Notes: generated by a model from the letters alone, not told the origin. A DNA stretch of 45,866 nucleotides from Auxenochlorella pyrenoidosa (GCA_001430745.1 KQ482042.1:42441-88306); one strand, 5' to 3'. Positions 25,601 through 36,216 are shown, counted from the first letter of the stretch. Numbers and translations: made by a program.

Positions 25601-28600
25601 NNNNNNNNNNNNNNNNNNNNNNNNNNNNNNNNNNNNNNNNNNNNNNNNNNNNNNNNNNNNNNNNNNNNNNNNNNNNNNNNNNNNNNNNNNNNNNNNNNNN
25701 NNNNNNNNNNNNNNNNNNNNNNNNNNNNNNCAACAGCGCGCGGCACGGGCGGCCGCCGCTGCCGCCCTCTGCCCGGTCGGGCAAGGGCGCCACCCCGAGG
25801 CTCACAAGCAGGCTGGGCCGCACCATGTCTGCCCGGTCCACAGACCCGGCCTTGGCAGCAGCAGTGGCGGCAGAGCTGCAGCAGCAGCAGCAGCAGAAAT
25901 TGTTGCCAGCTCCCTCAGCAGGCGGACCTGCCAAGCTGGGTGTGCCCAAGCTTGGGCTGGCAGGCATCGGGCGCAGCCTGTCTGCTAGTGCTGGCGGAGC
26001 AGACCAGCCACCAGCTGGCAACGCCGACGCAAGCGCGGTTCCGCCTGTGCGTTTGCCCTGCTCCTTGGGCCGGGCTCCCAGCCGCGTGCACTTCTCGCCC
26101 ACGCCCTCTGGGCCAGTGCTGTCCAACGACGAGGCAGCAGACAGCGACTCAGACGGCAGCAGTAGCGAGGACGAGGGCTCGGCGCCAGCTGGAGGCAGCG
26201 CCCGCGGCGCCGCCGGCTCGAGTCGGACCCCGCTGGGGCTGGATGTGCCGGCTGGGTTCACCTTCACTGGAGATCTTGAAGAGGACCTGGACAGGCTGGA
26301 GGCGCTCGAGGAGGTAGGGAGCCTGAGCTGGCGTCCAGCTGCATGGGAAAGGGCAGGGCAAGGGCAACGATCTCACCACGAGGAGAGCCGTCGTGTCTGG
26401 TGAGTCAGCCAACATGCTCCAAGCCGACATGCCAGCGGCTGTGCCATGCGTCACGCAGCGGCTGCCCACAGTGTTCTGCCCCCGCGCTCTCCTGCCCCCT
26501 GCTGCAGGGCTCGGATATCGGCTCGGAGTGCTGCCACACCGACGGCGCGACCGAGTCCCCAACGGCGTCGCCCACCATCCCCGCCCTGCGATCCACACCC
26601 TTCCACCGTGGCCACGCCGCCGTGCCCCCGCTGCTGCCGCAGCCGGTGGGCAAGTCGCCGTTGCCGGCCCTCCCTCAACTGGCACTGGGGCTGCCGGGCC
26701 GCGCCTCACTGCAGCAGCAGCAGCAGCAGCAGGAGCAGCCAGGCAGCGCCGGCCGTGGCCTGGGGGTGCCCATCCCGCGCCTGGACCTGTCCCAGTCTGC
26801 CCACTCTACTCTGGAGACCCGCAATGCCAGCGCAGAGATGCAGCTGGCGGCTGATGCCGAGCAGGCCAAGGCCCGGCAGGGCAGGGGGGTGCTTGGCGAG
26901 CTGGAGCGCAGCGCCCTCGGCAAGGGCAAGGTGCAAGCCGCCACGGTGGCGCGCAAGCTCAACAGCGCGCTGTCGGGTGCGCGGGGCGCCCAGGGCGGGG
27001 CGGAACGCCTCCGGGAGGGGGCTGCTTTGCCGTGCTCCACCTGCCAGCCAGTGCGTCGCCTGCGTCCTGCCCTGCGCCGGCCTGCGGACTGCCCACCGCT
27101 TGCACCGTACCCCCGTGCCCCTCGCAGACCTGTCCCTGGCGGCGGCGGGCGAGGTATCGTACAGCGAGGAGCGCGGCCGGCGGCTGCTGTACCGAGATGA
27201 GGGCCTGCACCTCGAGGTGCTGCAGCTGGTGTTCACACTCATCTTCACGGAAGGGGGCCAGCTGGACCGCACCTACTGCGACCAGTACCCCTGGGAGCGC
27301 AAGCTGCAGGTGGGAGGACGGGATGGTTGGAGGAGTTGGCGGTGGCGGTGTGTGGGGGTGGGGGAGGGGCCAAGGTTTGAGTGTTTCACCTTTCCAGGGC
27401 TGTGGGCTGCGTCGCAATTCTGACTTTGGGTCGCGCTCTGCCCTCGGTACTGCCCCCGGCACTTCCCTTCCCTTCCCAACCAATCAGCGCTTATGCCCTT
27501 TGCTCTGCCTGCCGCAGAACATCCCCTTTGTGCTGTACCACCACCTCAACCACGAGGACAACCGCCCGCTGCTGCCGCACCTGCTGCCGCGGCTGGCGGC
27601 GCCGGGCGCGGGCTTGCCCGGGCTGCGCCTGCTGCGCGTCCTCTGCGCCGCCTTCTTCCGCCCCGAGTGGTACTGCGGCCGCGCCCGCATCAGCAGCGCG
27701 GTGGGCGCCTTCTCCACCGTCTACCGCGCCTCGCTGCCGCACTGGGCGGGCGAGGGGACGGTGGTGCTGAAGCTGGTGGACACGCCGCGGCACATCCAGG
27801 ACCGCTGTGCACAGGCGAGGGGGGGTCGGGCGCAGGGCGGGGGCATGCTGGGCCTGCGCCGCGCCAGCCATGGCGACTCAGTCCAAACTCAAAGCTTTTG
27901 GTTGCTGCTGCATGGAAACGAGGTGGCGGATCTGTCTCTGCGCGTGGCTTGCATTGCACGCGCCCATGCCCTGCCTGACAGCCTTGCCCGCTGCCTTACA
28001 GCCCTGCCCGCGGCCTGCTTGCCTGCCTGCCTGCCCTGCTGGTTGCCTGACAGCCCTGTGTTTTGCCTGCCTGCCTGGCCCCCTCCAGGTGGACGTCCAG
28101 GGCGAGGTGTCTATCCTGCAGGCGCTGGTCGGCTGCCGCCACGCCTGCCAGCTGTACGACTTTGGAGTGGACCCGGCAGCCGACGCCATGTTCCTGGTGC
28201 TCAAGGACTACCGCTGCTCCCTCAGGTGTGGGCCCGCTGGGCGTTTGCCCCCCGCTCCAGTGGGCTCTCACTGCTCGAGTGTTGCTGTGTCTCACACCGC
28301 TAGAGTGTTGCTTGGAGTGGGCAGGTTTGCCGGGTGTGGTGCCGGGCCCTGCTTGGCCTCCCATGCTGCTGACAGGGCTCATTCTGTGCAACCCGACCGG
28401 CGCCCCCGCAGGCAGTGGCGTGCGCGACAGCCTGCCTCGCCCGCCGGCCAGCTGCGCCTGTACTATGCCATCTTTGCCGAGGTGGTGGCGGCGGTGGGGG
28501 CGCTGCTGGAGCGGGGGGTGGTGCACTTTGACCTCAAGTGCGACAACTGCCTGCTGGAGCCGCTGCCTGGTGAGGGGCCGGGCCCTGGGCGAGGGGCGGT

Positions 28601-31569
28601 GGGCGCCAAGCCCCTCTTAGCGGGGCGCCAAGCGCCTCCCTTCAGCACCTGCCGCGCGCACAGCGGCAGGCCATGGCCCCGCATGGGGTGCTGCTCGCCT
28701 GGCAGCTGTGACGGCGTGCTGTCAGAGCTGACACGTCCTGTCGAAAGCCTCTCTCTGCATTGTAGCCCAGTGATCCATACCACGCCCTGAACTGTGCCAC
28801 CCCCTTCCCTGCCCCGCAGGCGTGAGCGAGGCTGAGTTCTGGGCGCCGTCCAGCGAGCGCCCGCCCTTCCGGGTTGTACTGGCAGACTTTGGGGAGAGCA
28901 AGGTGTTCAGGTGCGCTGCCTTTGCTGGTGCCGATTTTGGGGAGGGAGAGCAAGGTGTTCAGGTGCGCTGCCTTGGCTGGTGCCGATTTTGGGGAGGGAG
29001 AGCAAGGTGTTCAGGTGCGCCGCCTCTGCTGGTGCTGCATAAAAGGCACAGTGGGCCAGGACTGCGGAGCAATCAGAGGTCGGCCGACAGCTTGCCGTGG
29101 CCTGACCTGCCGACGCCACGTCTCCCTGCTTGTACGCTCGCTGCTCGCAAAGCGCGACTCCGAGCGCACGAGGTGCCTCCCGCTGCCGTGCCGCCCACAG
29201 TGGTTTTGGTGATTTGAGCAGCACTGTCCCTGCCGGCCCCTGCCTCTGCAGCAGCGGCGCGGAGGGCGCCTTCACCTCGCGCGCCCGCGGCACCGACTGC
29301 TTCAAGTCCCCGGAGATGCTCACAGTCGGGGCAGGGGCAGCCCACAAGGAGCAGCGGTACTATGATCGGCGACGCGTGCAGGGGGTGGGACCGGCCAGCG
29401 ATGTGTGGAGCCTGGGCTGCCTGCTGTACGAGCTGGTGGCAGGTGTGTGTTTGTGTGCGTGTGTGTGGGTGTGTGTGTGGGTGTGTGGGGGCTGGGACAG
29501 GGAGGGCGCCGACGTGGCGGCGCCAGCTGTCGTTCGCTGCGCGGTCACCTGGAAGGGCAGTTTGGCAGCGCTGCGCCTGTGTGCGCCTGTGCGCCTGCTG
29601 CTTGCTCGTGCTCTTGGTTCTGGTCCCTGGTCAGGGCGCATCTGGCCATCGCAGACGCCCACTTGTTACAAACCCCACCCTCGACTCCTCAACCTTGCGC
29701 CTGGTCCCGCTGCAGGCAAGCTGCTCTTCAGCGACTCAGACTGGCTGCAGCTGGTGGCCCGCGTCACCTCTCCTGCCATGCCTCTCATCACCGACGACCG
29801 TGCCGCCCCGGTGGCCGGGCTGCCAGGTCAGCGACGGGCGGGGTGTGCTGGCAGCCATGGGGCGTGCTGGGCACCTCATGCCAGCCATGGCTGTGCCTGC
29901 GGGGGGCTGCATCCCTCGCGCCCTGGTGCACACGGCGGACAGGCTCCCTGAACTACGGTGCGTGGAGCGCTTCATAGACTGGCCATGCCCGGTTACCCGT
30001 CACCCCCTTGGACAGGCATGCTCGACCTGCTGCACTTCATGCTGGTGCGGGACGCGCGCATGCGGCCCACCCTGGAGGATGTGCAGGCCAGGTGGGCAGC
30101 TGGGCTGGGCCTGACGTGGGCCGGCGGGGACGCAGAGCGGGCCCAGCATAGTTGTGGCAAATTGAATGCTCATCCAGTTTCTGCTGAGTCCCGGCCACCA
30201 GCCGCCAAAAGACCGCCTGCCTCCGACCTCCTCCTTGCTACCCACAGGCTGGCCGCCCTCCGCAGCAGCAGCCGGGTGCGGCTGCCGCCGCACGCGCGGG
30301 GCGCCGCGGCCCCGCTGAGCAGCCGTGGCACGGGCAGCAGCCTGCACCACTCGCTCTCGCAGCTGCTCTCCCCCACCAGCTACGCGCCCTCCCCCAAGGC
30401 CACCATGCCCGTCCCGCTGCTGGCGGCGCTGCCGCTGTCGCCGCAGCTGGTGCTGGCCCCCCTCGGCGCTGCTCTCCTCGCCGGCAGCGCTGAAGCAGCA
30501 CCCCGCGCGGCGCGTCGTGCTGCTGTTCAGCCCGGCCAGCTTCTGCCTGGCGGCTGGCGCGGCGGCGGCACACGGCGGCGGCGCCGCCGCCGGCCTGAGC
30601 CCCGCCTCCAAAGGCAGCGCGGCTTCCAGCAGTTGGGCCAGCTCACCTGTGGGATCCCGTGGGTACGGCAGCGCCGCCGGCCCTGCTGTCACATACAACC
30701 CCAACCCCATCTTCAGCCCGGGGGGCTCCCTGTCGCCAACAGCCTCGTCGCCCGTCCGCGGCGGGCGCACCTCGGGGGCGCGCTCCCTGATGGGCACGCC
30801 CCGCACCGCGCTGCGCTTTGCCTCGGCAGCCGTCCACCCAGAGGCGGGCGCACACGGCGGCTGGCCGGCAGCCCCCTCGCCGCCATCGCCAGGCAGCAGC
30901 CCCACGCGGCCGCTGCTGCGCGGCAGCAGGGTGCACCCAGAGGAATGCAGCGCCGGTGCCGAGGGCGGTGGCAGCAGGCGGCAGACCTCAGCACTGGATG
31001 TCCCCCTGCCGGGGCCGCTGATGGCGGCGCCCGGCAGTGCACGGACCCTGGGCAGCAGCCGTGCAGGCAGCGAGCAGGCAGCGCTGCTGCAGCGGCTGCT
31101 CAGCGACCGTGAGCTGTCGGCTGCGACCGCCGCCTGCAATGCCGCCGGGGTGGAGTGCCGCCTGGCGCAGGTGCGCGGTACCGGCGGCGAGCGCGGCATG
31201 CAGCAGCCGCTGGTGCTGGCGCAGTGGCTGGAAGAGGTGGCACTCCCGCTGCTCGCCACCGGCGCGTCCGGCTGCAGCGGCAGCGGCAGCCCCGGCGGGC
31301 CGCCGGTGCTGCTAGCGGTGCAGGCCGGGTGCGAAGCCGAGGGCGCTATGGCGGCGGTGGCCCAATTCATGCAGCAGCAGCAGCAGCGCCAGCCCAGCTT
31401 GTACCGGGCCATGGTGGCGGCCAGCCAGTGGGGGATCGACCTGCACCTGCGGCACCACCACCTGCTGGCGCTGCAGCACTGGGCGGCCTCTGCCGAGGGC
31501 CCCACGCTGGCGCCCAGCTCCGGCCGGCACGGCAGCTGCGGCGGTGGCAGCGCCCGCAGCGCAGCGTAG
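19610..31569 (+). CDS. Giant Ser/Thr (TKL-like) protein kinase with helical N-terminus and degenerate phosphatase-like C-terminus
   Basis: Exons: 19610-19816, 19941-20381, 20646-21707, 21876-22227, 22400-22633, 22801-23640, 23803-24090, 24292-24453, 24604-24996, gap, 25731-26313, 26508-26976, 27128-27309, 27518-27814, 28089-28225, 28412-28569, 28820-28910, 29252-29442, 29716-29826, 30016-30091, then about 30248-31569. More than 2,500 residues. The N-terminal 1,200 are Leu/Ala-rich helical repeats with DFYVRFHFVQFLKMYHN before the gap. Ser/acidic and poly-Q linkers follow. Kinase motifs: VGAFSTVY loop and VVLKL lysine (27700-27775), HFDLKCDN (about 28522), LADFGES (28880), FKSPEM (29300), DVWSLGCLLYELVAG (29400), RMRPTLEDV (30058). 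HRD is HFD, but Asp, Lys, Asn and DFG remain, so activity is likely. The 29827-30015 junction and the frame near 30248-30470 are uncertain. Intron 13 is GC-AG. Confidence 0.85.
20382..20425 (+). repeat. GT/G-rich tract in kinase intron 2
   Basis: GTGTGTGT followed by long G runs broken by T, immediately after the donor at 20382. Low complexity at a 5' splice site; a poly-G run could form a quadruplex. Confidence 0.8.
24997..25730. other. Assembly gap (734 N)
   Basis: Unknown bases lie inside the kinase gene, between a Ser/Pro-rich exon read in one frame and another Ser-rich exon read in a different frame. Content cannot be described. With exactly 734 bases the two flanking frames do not match, so either the gap length is an estimate or an intron lies within. 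Confidence 0.99.
28880..29020 (+). repeat. Tandem triplication of a kinase exon end plus its 5' splice site
   Basis: The sequence from GA[CT]TTTGGGGAG through CAAGGTGTTCAG|GTGCGC occurs three times, with donor GT at 28911, 28963 and 29015 (period 52). Copy one codes the DFG motif and is the in-phase donor; copies two and three carry a 4-base insertion (GGGA) and lie in the intron. Confidence 0.95.
29443..29490 (+). repeat. GT microsatellite at kinase intron donor
   Basis: A (GT)n-like tract begins exactly at the donor after the GELVAG-coding exon end (29442) and runs about 45 bases, offering many possible GT donors. Confidence 0.85.
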
Positions 31570-32202
31570 CACAGCAGGCCCAGCGTGCGGCCAACCTGCC
31601 TCCCCGGCCAAGCAGGCCGGCTTTCTGTCCCTCCCTGTTATGTATTTACGTCCACTTGCTCAACAATTACCACCCATTTACCTGCAGAGCGCTGTGGAAG
31701 CGCCGTGACTCAAACTGCTCTCCTCTGCTTCCCCTGGCTGTCCACAACCACCCTGCGCTCGACCTTTGATGTCCCGCTGTACTCTCTGCCCCTTGTCTCC
31801 ACATGCCTGGCATGGCATCCAGTACCAGTAATTTGCACCAACCATGTGGCTAGGGCATATGAGAGGAGGTGTGCATGCGGTGGCTCTGGGAAGCTGTGTG
31901 GGTCACGCTAAGAGAGTGGAAAGTTGTGCCTGGAGAGGTCACGCACTCAGGACTTTCCTGTCCTTTCACGCACTCAGGAATCAGAAGACATCGCACTGGA
32001 ACAACTTGCCAGAGGGTCGTGATATCGATGGGCAGAGTGCGCAAAGGGAATGGGACCAATCATGGGTGTGGGTGGGAAAGAAGTTGGGCCAGCAAAGACC
32101 GTCAGGCGGTCGGGACAGTGTGTATGCGCCACATGGTCCAACCCAGGATGCGTCAGCCCTGTGGCTGAGCGCTGCATTTGACCCCAGCTGCTTTCATGAT
32201 GC
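31570..32202. other. Convergent intergenic region between kinase and cupredoxin genes
   Basis: About 630 bases holding the 3' flanks of two convergent genes. It is less GC-rich than the surroundings. No TGTAA on the expected strand and no coding exon were recognised. A short direct repeat of a CACGCACTCAGGA-like unit occurs at about 31941 and 31968. Confidence 0.5.
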
Positions 32203-33707
32203 TCAAGTCACGGTGACTTTGACCAGCATGCCACCAAATTCGCAGTGGCCGGCGACGTTGCAAGCGAACCTTGAGGGGTGCAGCAGGGAGGCATTTGCTT
32301 GAGCGCCCCCCCTGTCAATCCCCGTGCAAGGCTTGGCAGGCAAACGCAGCAGTGGCCGCACATGGGGGGAGAAGAGCAGGCAGGTTTCCTCCAGCATGCA
32401 AGCTCACCAGTATGTGCCCGGCTGAAACAAGGTCATGTAAACTGAGCCGTCTGTCTGGGGGCCGGCAACCTGCATCACCAAGTGCGCATGCCACCCAAGC
32501 TGAAGGACATTGCGCTCAGAGGCAAGCGACATCCAGCCTCTGTCGGGCTGCCCGGTGCAACAGCATGCAGTCAGTTGCAATGCCAGAGCCTTGACACTTA
32601 TGGGAGAGGGTAAGGAAAAGAAACTCCCCGGATCCCACCTTGGAGATGCCGGTGACAGCGTCTTCGATGAACAGATCAGGGCAGGTGCCCGAGGGGATTT
32701 GCCATACGTCGTGCGTTAGCCCACTCCACACAAACTCAATGCTGTCCCCAGCCTGCGCGGTGGGGGGACAACTTTTGAAAAGGGGCTGTGGTCCAGAGCA
32801 CAGACAGATATCTCGATGCGGGCCTGTCGTCGTTCTCTCTTGCGGGCCGAGCCTACCGTCGATTTTTCTCCTGAAACGGGCGCAACAGCCAGCTGGCCAG
32901 CTGGCTGCTGGCTGCAGGCTGCTGGCTGCAGCCAGCCACATGCCCTGGCAGTGCAGCCGCTGCGCCAGTGAGGCAGCGACAACCATGCGGCAGCCCTGGC
33001 CAGCAGCAGCCCTGGCCAGAGCAACCAAGGAAGCTCATGGCTGCAGGGGAGATGCTCGGGAAGCACCTGACCTTGATAGTCACATCGGGCAGCTGGTCGT
33101 TGCCGTTGTCTGCAAAGCCCCAGTCAATGATGACGGTCCCTGCAGGACGAGCATACATGGGACGTAGGTGTGGGTGCTGTGCAGCAGCGCCTGCACCCTG
33201 TTGGCACAGCTGTTAGAAGGTGGTGGGCTCTGCCTGCACCCGCGCCTGGTCTTGCCTGGGGTTGCCGGGCTCAGGGCCCCCATAGGTCCCTCGATGGGGG
33301 CTCCCACAGGTCCCTCAACGGGCCCCATCGTCTCAGAGGGGCTTGGGGCCATCACAGGTGCCTCCCCCTGCATGGGGAAAAGGGGGACCAGTGGGGGGCA
33401 TGAAGGGCGGCAGATCTGGCGGCGCTTGCCGAACTAGCACTGCAGAGCTCTCCCCATTTTTCTCTAACTCCTCAGCAGTCCACTCTATCTGCTCACCTCC
33501 ACCAGCCCATTCACAGTGTCAATCGTCAGGGAGCGGCCTGCAGCAGCAGAGGCGGGAGCAGGGTTTTGGCCCTGCGCAGGCGGCGAGCGTGTGGCTGGCG
33601 GGCGGGACCACGTGCTGGCGGGCGAACACACCCAGTACGGGGCTGGATGCCGCGACCACCGCTATCAGCAGGGCCACAAAGGCCCCACGGATGCGCTTAT
33701 AGGCCAT
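32203..33707 (-). CDS. Secreted phytocyanin-like blue copper protein (cupredoxin)
   Basis: Seven exons join in phase to 179 residues: 33707-33632, 33537-33497, 33367-33256, 33139-33072, 32752-32639, 32469-32408, 32269-32203. A signal peptide/anchor (GAFVALLIAVVAASSPVLG) ends near residue 26. Residues 40-76 form a Pro/Gly/Ala linker (EAPVMAPSPSETMGPVEG and onward). The cupredoxin domain (about 78-179) has a complete type 1 copper site: H113 (GLTHDVW), C161, H166 and M172 in FACNVAGHCEFGGM. C123 and C167 could form the disulfide. Known: such proteins shuttle electrons or bind copper at the cell surface or in the secretory path. The exact partner is unknown. Intron 3 is GC-AG (GC at 33255-33254). 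The Pro-rich segment precedes the domain, whereas in land-plant phytocyanins the arabinogalactan-like part follows it. Confidence 0.9.
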
Positions 33708-33879
33708 GCGGTGAGCCGGACTTGGCGACTGCTTGGCTTCAAAGGCTCCTGTACTGCTAGCAGCGGCTGAGCCCGGCCCGACAATTTGGGGTTCCGGAAG
33801 GGATGGGAACACTGTGCAGGCGCAAGACTTGGCCGCGCACTGAAGATCCAGTGCCAGGCTGGCAACGCCGCCTTGAAGC

Positions 33880-34196
33880 CCAAGCAGCAGCAGCAGCAGA
33901 AGCCGTCACTGGCTCTCTTAGCAGACGGCCCTGCCAAGCCGGGCAGGGACTCACAGGCATCGCGCACAACATGTCTGATAGTGCTGGCGGAGCAGACCAG
34001 CCACTGGCGGGTGCCACCGACGCAAGAGCGGTTCCGCCTGTGCGCCCGCCCTGCCCCTCGGGCCGGACACCCTGCAGCGTGCACTCTCGTCCACGCCCTC
34101 CTGGCCGGTGCTGCCCAACGACGAGGCAGCAGACAGCGACTCGGACGGTAGCAGCAGCGAGGACGAGGGCTCGGCGCCAGCTGGAGGCAGCCCAGC
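33880..34196 (+). pseudogene. Relic duplicate of a kinase exon (parent 25876-26200)
   Basis: About 315 bases closely resemble kinase exon sequence at 25876-26200, including the CAG run, a GTGCTGGCGGAGCAGACCAG block, GACGCAAG[AC]GCGGTTCCGCC and the long GACGAGGCAGCAGACAGCGACTC block. Translation follows the parent (SDSAGGADQPLAG for SASAGGADQPPAG), then shifts frame near 34085 before NDEAADSDSDGSSSEDEG resumes. There is no start, no splice context and no neighbouring kinase exon. It is a decayed partial duplication between the cupredoxin and cyclophilin genes. Confidence 0.88.
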
Positions 34197-34351
34197 AGGC
34201 GATGCGCGCCATGCAGCCGCCGCTACGCCAGGCATGCCGGGGTTTTACTCAGGCCATGCTGGCAACATCAGCATCAGGCTTGTGCCCAGGCAAGCAGTCG
34301 AGCTCGTGACCAAGCGCGTCCGGTCGCGCAACACGCTGTGGAAGCAGCGCC

Positions 34352-36181
34352 TCACAGCAGGCCGGCCCGGGTGACGACCACCGCCTGCAGCGGGCGGCCC
34401 CACTTGGCGCGCGTCTTGGCGGCGCGCTCATCGCCGATGAAGTTCGCAAAGTCGTTGAAGGCGCGGGCGTTGTCGTTGGGGGTGAAGGTGGGCACCTGGG
34501 TGATGGCGGCCACCACCTCCAGGCCATCTGTGGGGGCGCCCAGGGGTGTGGGGGAGGAGGGAGGAGGTGGGAGAGTGGGGGTGGGTGGGGGTGGGGGTGG
34601 GGCGCGCCTTCAAGAGGTTGTGGCCTTGATGGTTGGCGGGCCCCTCGTGTACCAGCCTCCAGCAGTCTTGAGGCAGCACAGGGCAGCCAGCCAGGACCAA
34701 GCCGGTCGGGTCGCTGCAGGCGCGCAGCAAGAACTGGCGCAGGCATGTGCGGCGCACCGGCGCCTCACCCTACACCTTCCCCACAACAGCGCTTTGCAAC
34801 ACGCACAGACGAGGCGCCTCACTCAGCACCTGCCCCACAACAGCGGTTTCTAACAAGGCGCCTCACCGGACACCTGCCCCACAACAATGTTCTCGCCGTC
34901 CAGCGAGGGCACCGGCCCTGGGCCCGTGGTGACGAGCAGCGACAGGTTGCGGTAGCCCTTGCCAAAGCGGATGTAATCATCGTCCTCATTCTCTGCGGCG
35001 CCGCGGCAGGGACGCCAGACAAAGCGCAATTCTTGATGCGGGCAGGCAGGAACAGGCACGCTACCGGGCGAGCAAACTAGGCTCGGCACGGCCCGCCCGA
35101 ACGACACGCGCAACCGCATCAAACAAGGCTCTCCTTGGCAGGCGGCGCACCCGACAGGTTCAGGCTGACGGTGCCGGGGCGGCGGTGCGGCAGCCGGAAG
35201 GAAGCTGCCTCCAACAGGTCGGGGTTGGGCGGCAGCCCCTCTGGCGCCTGCACCAGCCCGCTGCGCTTGCCGCCCTGCGCCCCCAGCAGCAGGTAGCGCC
35301 CCGGGAAGACCTTGGAGAGCTGCGTGGAGTCGTAGGCGCCGGCTGCATGCCCAGGGGGCGCGCCGCGGGTGTGTCAGCGCCCGCATACGGCAACAGGCGG
35401 TGGCTCGGCAAGGGATGCACGCGGGGGGGCTGGCGATGCAGCAGCGCTCGGCACACACAGCGCAGGCACAGCGCTGGGGGCAGCACGGGGCGGCGGGTCG
35501 GAGCATCTCGGCAGCGCTAGCGGTGCCATCACAGGGCTGGCAACGCTGCTGGCCCCCACAGAGTGCGCCCCGCTGCGGCCCGTGGCACCCACCCCGGGCA
35601 GCTGCCACGATGTTGGCCACCGAGCCCGGGGCGGCCCGGCCATACAGGTCGATTGTGATGCGCCCCAGCGGCTCCGGCTCCTGGCAGAAGGGGGTCTTGT
35701 CGCCCAACCGCCGGTCGGTGCGGACGGCCTGCCGGGTGCCAAGTGCAAGGGGGGGCCAGGCCGGGTTGGGCTTGCACCAAGGGCGCTGTGTGAGCAGGGC
35801 CGAGCACAGCGACTTGTGCTGCAGGTCCGGGGGCGGCCGGCCCTCCTGGCTGGGGCGACAGGCACAGCGCCATCAGAGGCTTGCTGGAATGGCAAAGGAG
35901 CATCACCCAGCAGCGGCGGCGGTGGCGGTGCAGCCGCAGCGGCACAGGACAGCCTTTGGGCTTACCTCGGCGCAGAGGCCGATGTCAAGGAACAGGCGGT
36001 GGGTGACCGTAAGGTCCACCGCCTGGCTGCTGCTGCTGCTGCTGTCGGTGAGCTCGTCATATCCAAGCTGCTGCGTCGCTGCCTGCAGGGAAGGTTCTGC
36101 TGCGGCAGAGGGCGGGAGGAGCAGCCCCAGCGCCAGCAGCCCCAGCGCCGCACGACGGCTTGCCGGGTCTGCAGCTCGCCC

Positions 36182-36216
<35 letters not shown>

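Noticed and set aside
23841..26267. Very long minus-strand frame spanning the gap
   Set aside because: It runs through 734 N and lies antisense to kinase exons; composition is a shadow of GC-rich Ser/Pro/Gln codons.
29827..30015. Possible extra kinase exon near 29888-29956
   Set aside because: An in-phase direct join from 29826 to 30016 already gives kinase subdomains X to XI; evidence for another exon was weak.
31844..32302. Plus-strand frame between kinase and cupredoxin genes
   Set aside because: It overlaps the secure last cupredoxin exon on the other strand and shows no motif.
33803..34309. Open frame over the kinase-exon relic as a possible gene
   Set aside because: Its translation follows the parent exon only partly and then shifts frame; no start or splice context, so it is treated as a pseudogene fragment.
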